Shown here one piece after another: positions 9,866-19,605 of a stretch of DNA of 64,000 nt (positions are counted from its first letter, which is position 1; each line of letters begins with the position of its first letter). The notes under the pieces were generated by a model, which did no database searches, was not told the origin of the DNA, and was given only the letters and a program-made list of their open reading frames with translations. The position numbers and the translations under genes were made by a program. Source of the DNA: Anseranas semipalmata (taxonomy: Eukaryota > Chordata > Aves > Anseriformes > Anseranatidae); the NCBI GenBank assembly GCA_013399115.1, contig VXAA01000613.1, forward strand, positions 307,589 through 371,588, read 5' to 3'.

Positions 9866-10120
9866 CCTTTAGTGTCCTGCTTTGCAGCGTCTTGGCTTAA
9901 ACTGATGCCCACTTGTTCCTCTAATCTGACACCAGCTCAAAGAGCCTCATGGCATCAATCCGCTCAATTCCCTTCAGAGATGTGTAAGCCCTCAACGAAG
10001 CCCCTTCTTAATCTCCTTTTTGCCAGTGATTACAGAGCTGGTGCCTCTAACTCTGCTTGGATAAGAGTCCCCATGTCCCCATCGGGTTGCCTTTTGTTCG
10101 CCTGGCTGCTCTGCATCGCT
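9866..10120 (-). repeat. CR1-like LINE 3' relic
   Basis: Plus-strand text (TTAAACTGATGCCCACTTGTTCC ... CTCAAAGAGCCTC ... AGATGTGTAAGCCCTCAACGAAGCCCC ... CTTAATCTCCTTTTTGCCAG) follows the order of the antisense CR1/L3 3' region. There, loss of about a third of bases is expected for an old copy. The trailing (ATTCTATG)n hallmark is absent. Assigned from memory of the consensus, so moderate. Confidence 0.55.
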
Positions 10121-10189
10121 CCTGCAGCATCACCAGCCCACAGGCACCAGCGGCCGCTCAGCTGCCCTGCTGTGTTATGGGATGGGCAT

Positions 10190-10345
10190 TAATGCACTTA
10201 TAAACGTAATTCCTCACCTTCAAGATTTTCCCTAAACCAGCCAGACAGGAAATTTTATCTATTTTTTTTTTTTTTTAAATAGGAAGAGAGTTGAAATTCT
10301 CAGCTCTAAATTCCAGATTGTGGCAACTACACCCTCTTCCACAGC
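10190..10345. promoter_or_regulatory. AT-rich patch with T15 run
   Basis: Contains GCATTAATGCACTTATAAACGTAATTCC at the left edge and a T15 homopolymer at 10262-10276. Weak candidate element. Confidence 0.25.
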
Positions 10346-11160
10346 ACAATATAAATTCTCTCCATCAGTGCCCTGCTACAAAGAGCGGATGCCTTTGCCC
10401 CGCAGCGTGACGCCATTTGCACCCCAAGCACCGCAGCTCCTCTCCCACCCCGTTTTCCACCCGGACGCGCCCCAGGACCCCTCACTGCACTCGCTCTCAT
10501 TTCTTCCCCCCTAAAACTGCCGGTCTGCCACGGTTTAGCATGCAACAAACTCCTTACAGACTTGGCACCGGGAGGAAAAGCAGCTGCAAGAGCCCCAGCC
10601 AACTCTCCACGGGAGGGAATCTGCCTTAGGCACAGGTCGTAAACACACGTGTGGCGAAGCCGCTTGAATGAGAAGTAATTTCAGCGCGGCACAGCCCGAC
10701 GGCAGGAAAGCAAACAAATGGCTGGCAGCGGGAGCCCGCTCTGCCCACAGGGTGCAGGAGCCCAAAGGGCTGTGCCCAGCACACCCCAAAATGACCCAAA
10801 CGCTGCAGCCGGGCGGGCGGGGAGGAAAGAGGAGAGGAGGTGACAGCACCCGGCCGTTTCTACAAGGATGCTCGATGCATGTACACAGGGCAGGGAGGGT
10901 GCAGCACTTGCAGAAAAAGCAGGCAGGGCTTTGCTACAGCCCCCCGGTCTGGTGGCATCACCGAGCAGATCGGGAGGACCCAGCTGCACCCGCAGGAGGG
11001 AGGATGCTGAAGGTCAGGGAAGCCTTGTGGCCCCACGCTCACAGAAGCCGGCTTTCCCCAACCGATCGCTCTTCTCAAATTCGTTTCCCCAAGTCTTCAG
11101 CACGGGCGATGGGGTGAGAGCCAGGAGGGCGGCGGGGTGAGGGCCAGAGGGCTGCTCCAT
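10346..11160. other. GC-rich spacer, no gene seen
   Basis: Three adjacent G runs at 10811-10822 just miss a quadruplex. C-rich at 10437-10480. Overlapping unrecognised open frames. Confidence 0.65.
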
Positions 11161-11165
11161 GGCTC

Positions 11166-11184
11166 GTTCCCGCCATCTAGTGCT
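11166..11184 (-). promoter_or_regulatory. CTCF-like site
   Basis: CCGCCATCTAGTGC at 11170-11183 reads GCACTAGATGGCGG on the minus strand. This matches the CTCF core CCASYAGRKGGCRS at 13 of 14 positions and also fits most flanking positions. It is the strongest CTCF-type word I found here. Confidence 0.6.
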
Positions 11185-11530
11185 CAGCTTTCCACCAAAA
11201 CCACATTTATATCCATCCAGCTCTTTTTTCCACCGAGAAATGGCCAAAAATAGGAGCAACTTCACACGCACAGAATAGGGATGGAAACCTGGCTTGCCAA
11301 GGCAAACCCCAAAATGGTTCAGACCCCCACCCTGTGCTCCTGAAGCCCCACAGCTGGAGATGGCCATAAGTGCTCATCACATTTGAGCCATTTCTAGGGA
11401 GAATTTTTTGCTTGTGGATAGAGAATGGAAACGAACGGTCCCAGACAGGACTGAGATAGGCACAGAAAGGGTACAGGGAGGGCGTGCGGAGCTCAAAGCC
11501 CTGCAGACGCTGCTCCTGCTTTCTATGCCC
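11185..11530. other. Spacer, no gene seen
   Basis: AT-richer at 11200-11285 with CACATTTATATCC and GGCCAAAAATAGG (SRF/CArG-like CCAAAAATAGG). Otherwise featureless. Confidence 0.5.
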
Positions 11531-11592
11531 CCATGGCCTTGAGAAATCACTGCGAGTGCCTCAGTTTCCCCAGCCAAAAAAGGGCAGGAGGG
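11531..11592 (+). repeat. MIR/CORE-SINE relic
   Basis: CCATGGCCTTGAGAAATCACTGC followed by GAGTGCCTCAGTTTCCCCAGCC and AAAAAAGGGC matches the MIR order (TGACCTTGGGCAAGTCACTT / GAGCCTCAGTTTCC / TGTAAAATGGG). One of the clearest MIR relics. Confidence 0.6.
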
Positions 11593-12587
11593 AGGAAAAC
11601 TTCTCTCTTTAAAACTGCAGAAAAAAATATCTATTTTCACACCTCGTCAGCATGCTGGGAACCTTAAGGGATGGAAGTTTGCCAGCGCCCTAGAAGGCTG
11701 AAACGCCTAAATACGATGCTTTCTGTAAGGCCTGAGATGGGTACTCCTCCCCAGCAGACTGTGCAAGAGAAAAGCACCCTCAGGAGAACAGTCTGATATC
11801 CGCCAGCATGCCCCACATCAGCCCGGACACTTGTTAACTTAAAAGTCACAAAGCATTTTAATCGATGCGGAAACAAACACAGCTAGCCATTCCTGCAACC
11901 ACCTCTGGGAAGGAGCGCAGCAGATGCTTAAAAAGCAAGCAGGAAAACCAGCCCCAGCTCCAAAGAGAGCTGCAGCAGAAACCGCGTAAACCAGAAAATG
12001 ATGAATCAGAGCTCAGCCCTGCAGGATGCCCAGGGGCTGCCAGTGGGCTCCGGCAGACCCTGCGGTCCCCGAAGTGCCACCAAGGCCGCTCTGCAGTGCT
12101 GCAGGAGGGGATTGCCATCTGCTGACAAGCCGCAGCCCTGCACGCTCCTGCAGCGAGCCCTGCCTGCTCCTGCCTGCATCCCACCGGGCACAGCCCTGCA
12201 AAGCCCCCCCATGGCAAATTGGGGATGGTGGCAGCAGGGGAGCATCACCAGGGCCCCGCAGCAGGATGGGAGAGAGGCACCCAGCGGGCTGGCACCAACG
12301 CCTGCAGGCATGGGTCTGCCTGGGGCATCAGGGCCATGACGGCGCGTTGCCTCCTGCTGCCACCCGGATGCTCCTGCTGGGGAGAGGGGAACAAGTGATT
12401 CCCAAGGCAGGATGGTGTCCGCGTGAGGACACAGTGCTGGTACCCCACGGGAGGGCTGGGGCACCCCTTCTGCCCCCGTGGCTGGGTGCATGGGGCCATG
12501 AGAGGGGCCGAGGCCGGGCAGTGATGCTGATGCTCCTCCACCAGCATCAGAGGGAAAAGGAAGAGGCATCTACCGGCCGCGGCTGCT
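11593..12587. other. GC-rich spacer, no gene seen
   Basis: Very GC-rich from 12000. Open frames of 113-189 codons lie on both strands over the same bases, with Gln/Ala/Pro/Gly-rich translations typical of stop-poor DNA. Contains the CTCF-like word at 12112. Confidence 0.65.
12112..12125 (-). promoter_or_regulatory. CTCF-like site (weaker)
   Basis: TTGCCATCTGCTGA reads TCAGCAGATGGCAA on the minus strand, matching 12 of 14 CTCF core positions. Same orientation as the site at 11170. Confidence 0.4.
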
Positions 12588-12692
12588 CCTCATGAGTGAA
12601 TAATCAGCTTATTACAGATTCAGATAGAAAATCATAATATTTGCTAATCACAATATTAATTTCTTGCTAATTGGCTGCCTGATGGCACAGGC
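12588..12692. promoter_or_regulatory. Compact AT-rich island (candidate CNE)
   Basis: Abrupt AT block between GC-rich DNA with GAATAATCAGCTTATTACAG, TTTGCTAATCACAATATTAATT and CTTGCTAATTGGC. The two TTGCTAAT words about 25 bp apart look like a repeated site. Confidence 0.5.
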
Positions 12693-12994
12693 AGAACAAG
12701 GGGGCACCAGCTGGCTGCCGGAGCAGTGCCTTGTGCGGCTGCTGCGCGGCAGCGTTGGCTTCCTCCGGCAAAGCCGGGTGCTAAAGTCAAGGTCCCTGCA
12801 CCTCGGGACGGTGACAGCTTGCAGCATTTCACTGCGAAACTCCAGTCCTGGCAGAGCGACCCCCACCGCTTCCCCCAGGGGAGGAAGGAGGGAAGGGGGC
12901 TCAATGCAAGGGCAGGGAACCGGTGGCACTCAATGGGAGCTAGGAAGAGAGCAAAGCAGAAGGCCTGGAAGTGCTGGGCAGCATTTGGACACCT

Positions 12995-13025
12995 GGGGAC
13001 ACTGGGGGACAGGGGGGTCCCGGGG
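12995..13025 (+). other. G-quadruplex motif
   Basis: G runs of 4, 5, 6 and 4 with loops ACACT, ACA and TCCC. Confidence 0.85.
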
Positions 13026-13085
13026 TTGCTCCCCCAGCATGAGGAGGACACGGCTCCCAGCGGTGGCTGCGTCCCGCTTGCAGGT

Positions 13086-13106
13086 CCCCCCCCTGCGCCC
13101 AGCCCC
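13086..13106 (-). other. G-quadruplex motif
   Basis: On the plus strand, C8, TGCG, CCC, AG, CCCC. The C8 run can supply two tracts, giving a minus-strand quadruplex about 60 bp from the plus-strand motif at 12995. Confidence 0.6.
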
Positions 13107-13119
13107 TGCGCCATTATGC

Positions 13120-13295
13120 GGGTTGGATGCCAGGCAAGGCTGATCACAGAGTCGTTGCTGTTGCTGCCGCTAATGAGGCCCTTAGGCTAATTAAAAAGAT
13201 GAGTAAAACACAAAAACATAACGAGGAGCCTGTTTATCAGTCAATCAGAGGACATGAATACGCCAATAAAAGTTTGAACTGCCTTCCTGCTGCCA
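13120..13295. promoter_or_regulatory. AT-rich island (candidate CNE)
   Basis: CGCTAATGAGG at 13169-13178, GCTAATTAAAA (TAATTA at 13188-13193), TTTATCAGTCAATCAGAGG and CGCCAATAAAAG. The HOX/PBX-like TCAATCA and posterior-HOX-like AATAAA words are close together. Strong contrast to both flanks. Confidence 0.5.
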
Positions 13296-14079
13296 GCATC
13301 CCCGCTCTGGCCCAGCCCAGCCCGGCTCCATGCTTCTCGGTGCCCAGGTGAGGATGAAGAGGGGAGGCCAGGGGCTGGGGAGAGGCGCGCAGCCTCTGTC
13401 GACCCAGTAGGCAGCTGCGTGCGCTTACCGGGCGGGCATCCCGCAGAGAGGGGCCTGGGGAGCTCCTGAGCTTCAACAGGTCCACGAGGATGCTGATGGA
13501 CGGACCCAGCCTCAGCCCCGGGCCCCTCAGCTCCATGGACTTGGCACCCAGGAGAGGGACAGCAGTGACACGTCCCCCCTCCGGTGGGCTCTTGCCCTGT
13601 AGCCACGGGCACCAGCCGCTCCTGCACCGTCACAAGCAGAAGTGAAGCAGCTCCGACCGCTGGCACAACCGGAAAATATCCCCCAGGGCTCCTCCTGGCA
13701 TCCTCTGAGGACCTCTGGGGAGCACCAACAGCGCCGGTGGCTGTGACTCCTCGCCAGAGCTGCCCGGCTCCCTGCCTGGGCTCGCTTCGGGCTTGGAAGG
13801 GCAGAGGACAGTGGCAGGAGGGGGCACGGCCGCTGTCCCCTTCCCTGGGTGCCACATCGGCCTCTAACCAGGTGGAATGCACGGGCAGGTAAGGCTGCAG
13901 CCCTGTTCCACCGCTTATTTTTGTGTGTTATCATTAGCTGTGCTAGCTAGCTTACAAGATGAGCATCTCACACTAACAGTGGGGCTGGTGGCACCCAGTC
14001 CTGCTCTGGAGACCCCCAGAAAGGCAGGAGAAGGGACCAGATCCTGCTGGGGGTCCCAGCACCGCCGGTGCCTGCAGAG
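13296..14079. other. GC-rich spacer, no gene seen
   Basis: GC-rich, with a short AT patch at 13915-13970 (GTTATCATTAGCTGTGCTAGCTAGC, a nested AGCTAGCT palindrome). The 213-codon minus-strand frame here overlaps frames of similar length on both strands. Confidence 0.6.
13814..13827 (+). promoter_or_regulatory. CTCF-like site (weaker)
   Basis: GCAGGAGGGGGCAC fits 12 of 14 CTCF core positions, on the opposite strand to the two motifs upstream. Confidence 0.35.
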
Positions 14080-14700
14080 GACAAAGCCGGGCGCGTTTTG
14101 TTGCCGAGCGCCTTTCAAGGGTTTCCTCGCCGAGCACTCAGGCCCTGCTTGCAGATGAGCGGGGAAATCTCAGGGGTGTCTTTGCGATAAACAAATGGAA
14201 ACGCTTCAACCTAAACAGCAGCAGCTGGAGCTGCCGTGCCTGGGCGCCCCGGGGCACGGGGACAGCGCAAGGAGGAGCGGTGCTGCCGGCTGGGAGAGGA
14301 GCGCAGGGCTTTGGGATCACAAAGGGGCCAAGTGGCGCGAGAGCGAAGCCAGGGGAAAAGAGGGATTTGGGCGTGCGAGCTGTCCTCCCCTTCTCCAACC
14401 CCACGTCAACAGGCGCTCGGTCACCGATGGTCGCAGGTTTCCCGAGCCAGCCCCTGCTTGCTGCTGTGCCACACGTTTCCTTGCAGGGGAGAAATTCCAG
14501 ATCTATCACCGGAGCGTCGGAGGCGCTGCTCCTGGGCTGTGATTCACTGCAGAGAGGCAGGCGCGCTGCGAGAGGAGCTGACACCGCCTCATCCGCAGTC
14601 CCCGTCCCCAGGGCCAGGGCTGGCCTGTCCCCAGCCTGCTCCACACGCCCGGATAATGGATTCAGCGCGGCCACCCAGCCAGGGGACACCTGGCAGCACG
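14080..14700. promoter_or_regulatory. CpG-rich segment
   Basis: CpG is frequent, for example GGCGCGAGAGCGAAGC near 14333. Open frames of 115-206 codons on both strands are the expected by-product. CpG-island-like by eye, but no TATA, Inr or exon evidence. Confidence 0.3.
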
Positions 14701-15009
14701 GCAAAGGCTCTCTCTGCTCCCTACCTGCAGGAGATGCTCCCCGCAGTGCCAAGTTCAACCTACGTGCAAAGGTTTCCCCACATTAAACTTATACTCAGCG
14801 GCTTCCTTCTGCCTCAGAAATGCCATGTTTGTCCCAAGTGACACAATGCAAGCGCTGATAAACCCCAAAGGCGCGTGGTCTCTACCTAAGTGCACCCCCG
14901 GGTGGTCAGGGGCTGCAGGACCCCGGTGGGAGCCCCCCCTTGTCCTCCTCCGCAGCCCCTGCTCCCCTCCCCTGCCCGCCCGCCGGGCTGGCTGTCAGGA
15001 AAGCCTCTG
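14701..15009. other. GC-rich spacer
   Basis: No gene. Ends in a C-rich quadruplex tract at 14956-14981. Confidence 0.6.
14956..14981 (-). other. G-quadruplex motif
   Basis: Plus-strand C runs of 4, 4, 4, 3 and 3 with loops TGCT, T, TG and G. Five tracts with very short loops on the minus strand. Confidence 0.85.
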
Positions 15010-15242
15010 AAATGGGGCTGCTAATTAAATTACGCTTCCAGCCGAAACTGCTTCGTCAAGTAAATAAATAAATAAAAATTAGAAGGTCATCAAAGTTGTG
15101 TTTGGAGACCATCGCATTAGCATACATCTGCATAGCAATGAAGGGAAAAAAGGGCCATTTAAAGAGAGCTGGTAATTTACCCAGCCAAGTAAACTTCATT
15201 ACCTTTAAGTAGCACTGCACGACAAGCACTAATTCACACCTT
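15010..15242. promoter_or_regulatory. Long AT-rich island (candidate CNE)
   Basis: CTAATTAAATTACGC (TAATTA at 15022-15027), a (TAAA)n stretch at 15060-15076, and CATTAGCATACATCTGCATAGC with octamer-like words. Also TGGTAATTTACC (an inverted GGTAA/TTACC pair) and AAGTAAACTTCATTACC. Very sharp boundaries. Confidence 0.5.
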
Positions 15243-15754
15243 TAACGACCCTGGCACAGATGGCAGAGAGGGACCCGGGAAGGCAGCAGCAGCCAAGGTG
15301 CCCTGGGCCCCCGGGGGGGGCTGTGGCAGGGGTGGGAGTGTGGGGGCGTCCCGGCATCACCCCCCAGCACCTCGATACCTGCCTGGACCAGGGATGCGGG
15401 TGCTGTAGGGCATCCGTGTGGCCACAGCTCCAAGCTCTGGGGGTGCAACTGCTGCGGGGCTGCGGTGTATGGTGGGGGCTGAAGGGTCCCATTGCACCCC
15501 CCGGGGCCGAGCTCCCTCCAAAACACCTCCGAGCACAGCGCGATGCCCCAGCAGCATCTCCCGCTTAGGGACGCGCCAGCCCTGAGCAGCACCTTGGGGT
15601 GAAGACGGGGGAAACCAGGGTTGTTCCCCCACTGCCTTAGCATAACCCAAACCCACGCTCAGCCTCGCTCCGCTCGCAGCCTCCCAGCCTCGGCAGCGGA
15701 GGCTTGTAGTACCCTGCAGAGCCGTGCGAGGCCACCACAGCCCCGCGCTCCCGT
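15243..15754. other. GC-rich spacer
   Basis: Contains CAGATGGCAG at 15257-15266 (CTCF-core-like, poor flanks), and a G8/G4/G3/G5 series at 15313-15346 whose first loop is 8 nt, just outside the usual quadruplex rule. No gene. Confidence 0.55.
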
Positions 15755-15905
15755 CCCTGCCTTGCCATTAAATGCAACATCTGATTTCTCCAGGCTGTTA
15801 TGTGTATATTTATTTCCAATGAGGTCAGGAGTATCAAGGTTGTAAAATAACATATTTTCACTTGTTTTCTTCCCAGATCTCATACGAAGCGCTTCCAAAG
15901 TCAAT
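15755..15905. promoter_or_regulatory. AT-rich island with acceptor-like end (candidate CNE)
   Basis: Ends in TTTTCACTTGTTTTCTTCCCAG (AG at 15876-15877), a good 3' splice-site lookalike. The following frame (ISYEALPKSIISRRL...) is open but resembles no protein I know. Regulatory island or cryptic acceptor. Confidence 0.4.
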
Positions 15906-16849
15906 TATCTCCCGGAGGCTGCGCTCCCCGCTCGGCTCTGCCTTGCGGCACGTCAGCCGCCTGCCACCGCCACGCCAGGGGGGCAGAAAGCGGGGAGGGA
16001 CGGCAAGGGAGAGAAGGGAAGCGGGGAAACACAGTGCCCTGGTGGGGACGTCAAGCCTCCGCAATGGCAATTGCTTTCAAAAGACAACCGGTAGCACACA
16101 AGCACTTTGATTCCCTCTACAAGGGCCAGCACTGGGACAGAAAGCACGGCTGGGAGAGCGGCACCTCCCTGCTGGGTCTTGCCCCCCCAGACCAGCCGGC
16201 CCATCACGGTGCTCCTTGCAGAAATGTCCCTTCTAGCTGGGGCATCACCCCTCGGGGTTCAGCACGTTTTGCTAGGATAAGGCTCCCCTTCATCCAACGG
16301 CTGCGTCCTCAACCCGCCGAAATAAAAGGTTGGTTTATGGGACTCAGCGGGCTTTGGAGAAGGTCTCGGAGAGGCAGGAATATCGCAGGAGAAGAAACCC
16401 AGCAGGTTTGGGCCCCTTCTGTGAAATGCAGTTTTCACGCCCCTTCCCGCAATCAGGCACAACTGAAACCTCAATATTTCTTGATGCAACGTCCCGGCCA
16501 GCCCTAACGGGTGGGAGCAGGGGTCCCCGCACCACCTTGGCAGCGGGGTCTCTGCTGTCCTCCTCTGGCTTCCCTTCCACTCCCACCTGCTTGGCTGCCT
16601 TTTTTAAGGACCGCTTTTTGAAACATCTCATTTCATTCCTCATCAGCTGCTTTCACAGAGCGGGAGCCTGGTTTTTCCGCCAGCCCTTGCAGAAAGGAGT
16701 AAATCCTGTTTGATCCATTCCTGTGCACTTTGAAAATGCAGAAGAGCACCTGAGGCAGAAACACAATAACCCGGTGCGTGGGGGGCTTCCTGGGCTGCTT
16801 AATTATCCAGGCACAGGAGTCCTGCAGCTCTGGGACGTGTTTTAGCATG
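15906..16849. other. GC-rich spacer, no gene seen
   Basis: Open frames on both strands without recognisable content. Contains the quadruplex at 15992-16026. Confidence 0.6.
15992..16026 (+). other. G-quadruplex motif
   Basis: Five G runs (4, 3, 3, 3, 4) with loops A, ACGGCAA, AGAGAA and AAGC. Confidence 0.7.
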
Positions 16850-17065
16850 GCTATTTCTGAGCTTATTTCCAGCTTGTTTCTCCCTTCCCTTAACTCAAGT
16901 ACCAGCGCAACTAGCTAACAATTGACAGAAAACAATAATAAAATTTTAAGATGATGAGATCTGGGCTATTTCTTTTCTCTCTCCCCTTCTTGAGACAATA
17001 GCGGTGATGATGGTGATGATTGCTGGGAGTGTAACATAATTTAACGCTGTGATTGAGAGCTCACT
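16850..17065. promoter_or_regulatory. AT-rich island with SOX/MEIS-like pair (candidate CNE)
   Basis: AACAATTGACAG at 16917-16928 joins a SOX-type ACAAT to a MEIS/TALE-type TGACAG. It is followed by AAAACAATAATAAAATTTTAAG and, near 17000, a GGTGATGAT repeat, then GTAACATAATTTAACGC. Confidence 0.45.
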
Positions 17066-18004
17066 ATGGCTCAGCAAACTGAGTCGGGGAAGAGCCGGAA
17101 TCGCTCATTAATCCTTCTTCACCCTTGCCTTAAGCCTCTCCAGGGCAAGGAGGTGCCGGGGCAGGGCAGAAACAGAGCGCGAGCACTGGCCGGCAGGAAC
17201 AAGACCTCTGCCAGCTGCAGGAACAGACATCCTCCCTTCAAACGGGCCCCGCTCAGCATCGGGGGCTGCAACAGAGCAGGGTCAGCATCCTCGTGACATT
17301 CCCCCCCCTCCTGCCCCCACTGCTTTCCTCTTACGCCCTGTGTGAGCAGGGGAAAGACTCCCATTTGGGCAACTATCATCCAGCGCTGTCAGTGCAAGTT
17401 TAGCAATAAAATACCTTGAAAAAACTGGATCCTGGGTTGGGATTTCGGGAGATATAAGGGCTCGGGCACGGGGGCTGCAGGCAAGCTGCCCCGAGCAGGC
17501 AGAGCTGCAGTAACAGGCTGCTCTTAACCTTTCGCAGTATGAAGTCGAACGCGTTTGCTTACACCTCTGGGGGAAGACGTGCGCACTAACGCACTGGCTT
17601 CTGTATTTGCTGCAGGCTACGAGCGCGGGCACGGCCAGAGAAATGGGGCTGCGTGGAGCTTGCGAACCGGCCGCGGGCAAAAGGCTGCTGGGGCCCCTCG
17701 CAGGCAGGTCCGGGCTCCCAGGCACGGCTGGAGGGGCTTCACCTCTCCTTCCCCATCACTGGGGTAAAAGCAGCTCGCCTGCTGCAGCTCTGCAGGGCGG
17801 GGACCCTGCGTGCCATCTGGCAGAGGGACGCGGGCACGCTTCACAGAGACGTCCTCAACTGGCATGGGTGGCTCTCACCTAGACACAGAAATACCCTTTC
17901 AGCAGCACGGCTGTGTGCAGGTTGTGGGATTTGTACTGCTTTAACTAGCTGGATGTCAGAGCAATGCAGCTGGAGTGGTAGGGATGTGTTTGGAGACAGG
18001 CTCT
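17066..18004. other. GC-rich spacer, no gene seen
   Basis: Open frames of 76-147 codons with no recognisable content. Small AT patch at 17390-17415 only. Confidence 0.6.
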
Positions 18005-18175
18005 CGTAGCAGCACGGATATCATTATGAAGTATTTGCATTGCCACAGCACAAAGCTGGCCCCATTACGGCACTTTCTGAGCACCTTGTAATTACAGATG
18101 CTGTATCCTCGCAACCCCCTGGAAAGGCAATATACCACTATTACTTCCCATTAGCAGACAGTGATCTCCGATCCA
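18005..18175. promoter_or_regulatory. Island with POU octamer and TAATTA (candidate CNE)
   Basis: A perfect POU octamer (ATTTGCAT, 18033-18040), TAATTA at 18089-18094 and CCATTAGCAG near 18150. An octamer plus homeodomain core within 60 bp is typical of neural enhancers, but that is inference. Confidence 0.45.
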
Positions 18176-18885
18176 GGGAGGCAAAGAGAAAGGTTTGCAA
18201 AATAACGCTTACATAATCCTGGAAATGCTCAGCAGGATTTGCCAAAGCATCTGTGTGAGTACCTAACTTGTTCTGCTACTTGGATAAAGCCCACCCAGAG
18301 CACCAAAACTAAACCTGGCCACGAGTGACACAGCCCCAAGTGCTTCAAGACGTCTGTGGGACAGCAACAAAGCGAAACTGAGTCCCAAACGAGCCTTGCA
18401 TCCACCCCCCCCAGCATCTGGGGTGACAAGGTGTCGCTGCTACAGCTGCCAAATGAAAAGCTGATGCACACGCTGATGGCACAGAAGTTTCCCTTCAATC
18501 CCCCTCCCCGGGCACCCCTTGCCTTCTCCACAACCGTGCCAGACCCCACAAAGTGTTTTCCCAAGCTGCTTGGTATGAAAGGCGCCGCACAAAATAAAGT
18601 TGTGTTGCAAAGTAATTGCACCTGGAAGGCAGAGACGAAGCTGTGACCAACCTCCACGCGCTGCCTCTTTGAAATTTGCAAGCAGCCGCCTGAATACATC
18701 GGTAATAAAAACAACAAAGAAGAAAATTGGGACGAGCTGCGCTAATACAGTGGAGGTGGGAGCCGCCAGTAGCTGGAGAGTGGGGGTGGAATGATTTTCC
18801 CTATCCCCTAATGAGATATATAGATTAAGATGGCCCTGTTTCCTTCCCTCCCCATTAAAATCCAGCCTGGTTTCAGCTGCTGCTG
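18176..18885. other. Mixed spacer, no gene seen
   Basis: Includes two short AT patches (18693-18735 with CGGTAATAAAAACAACAAAG, and 18805-18835 with CTAATGAGATATATAG). The rest is featureless. Confidence 0.55.
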
Positions 18886-18936
18886 AGGCATTACAGATGG
18901 GGCAAACCGAGGCACGATTGTGGCTTGCTGGGAAGC
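18886..18936 (-). repeat. MIR/CORE-SINE relic
   Basis: CATTACAGATGGGGCAAACCGAGGCACG followed by TTGCT parallels antisense MIR CATTTTACAGATGAGGAAACTGAGGCACAG. Confidence 0.5.
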
Positions 18937-19294
18937 ACCTGCCCCAGTTTTAAGCCATCTTCTGAAGAAAGCAGTAATGACCAAGCTTTGGACACTTGCC
19001 TCAGCAGCCAAAACTCTGCAAGCCCCCATTTGCAGGTGAATAATCCGGCTATTACTCCCAACTGCTTTTTTACCCCCCCCCCAGGATGCACTCCTTTGAA
19101 TTTGCATTTCTTCGTGCCCACAGGTTTGCACAGCATGGGGTAACCCTGCAGGCTGGCGAGCACCTGCAGGCAACACCACAAGAGGACAATTAATGCAGGC
19201 AGGGAGGAACACTCCTGTAAATCTGGATGTCCCCTGGAAATCACCCTGCTGCTCGGCTTCTGCGTCACCTCGCAAAGGTGACCGTGTTTGGAGC
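18937..19294. other. Spacer, no gene seen
   Basis: A C9 run at 19074-19082 and GC-rich remainder. Confidence 0.55.
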
Positions 19295-19295
19295 C

Positions 19296-19605
19296 CAGCA
19301 TATTATTACTACTTCTTTTTATAATCCTTTTCTTTTTTCCTAAAGCACCTCGCTCCAGTAATAACTTGGAGAGACGTCTTGGGATGCCAAATAACAAAAT
19401 GCATTTCCGCAGCAGCTTCATAATTAATGTTTGCATCGTTTATCTTTCATGGAAAGATTATTCTGACTAACGAGGTTCTGGGCCACTAATTCATTACAGT
19501 GCCTTGTCACTTCCTGCTCCTTCTTATTACCCAGAAATAGACTCATTAGTCAGAGTTCAATGACAGGGAGAAATTGTATTCGTTAATTTAATTCCTCTTC
19601 TCTCC
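19296..19605. promoter_or_regulatory. Dense 310-bp AT-rich island (strong candidate CNE)
   Basis: Densest homeodomain-word island of the window: TAATTAAT at 19421-19428 followed by TTTGCATCG, GAAAGATTATTCTGAC, and CACTAATTCATTACAGTGCC (an imperfect palindrome). Then come ACTCATTAGTCAGAG, TGACAG at 19561-19566, and TTCGTTAATTTAATTCC. No coding frame longer than 60 codons. High confidence it is unusual; function is inferred. Confidence 0.55.

Larger units (their letters stand above)
12693..13119. other. GC-rich spacer with two G4 motifs
   Basis: No gene. Quadruplex motifs on opposite strands at 12995-13025 and 13086-13106. Confidence 0.65.

Noticed and set aside
10437..10485. Minus-strand quadruplex in a C-rich stretch
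   Set aside because: One loop of 8 nt breaks the pattern.
15313..15346. G-quadruplex with runs 8, 4, 3, 5
   Set aside because: First loop is 8 nt, outside the usual 1-7 nt rule. Listed only in the spacer note.
15862..16110. Possible exon after the acceptor-like CTTCCCAG at 15870-15877
   Set aside because: The 80-codon frame is unrecognised and runs into a G4-rich stretch without a convincing donor. Kept only as a note in the island entry.
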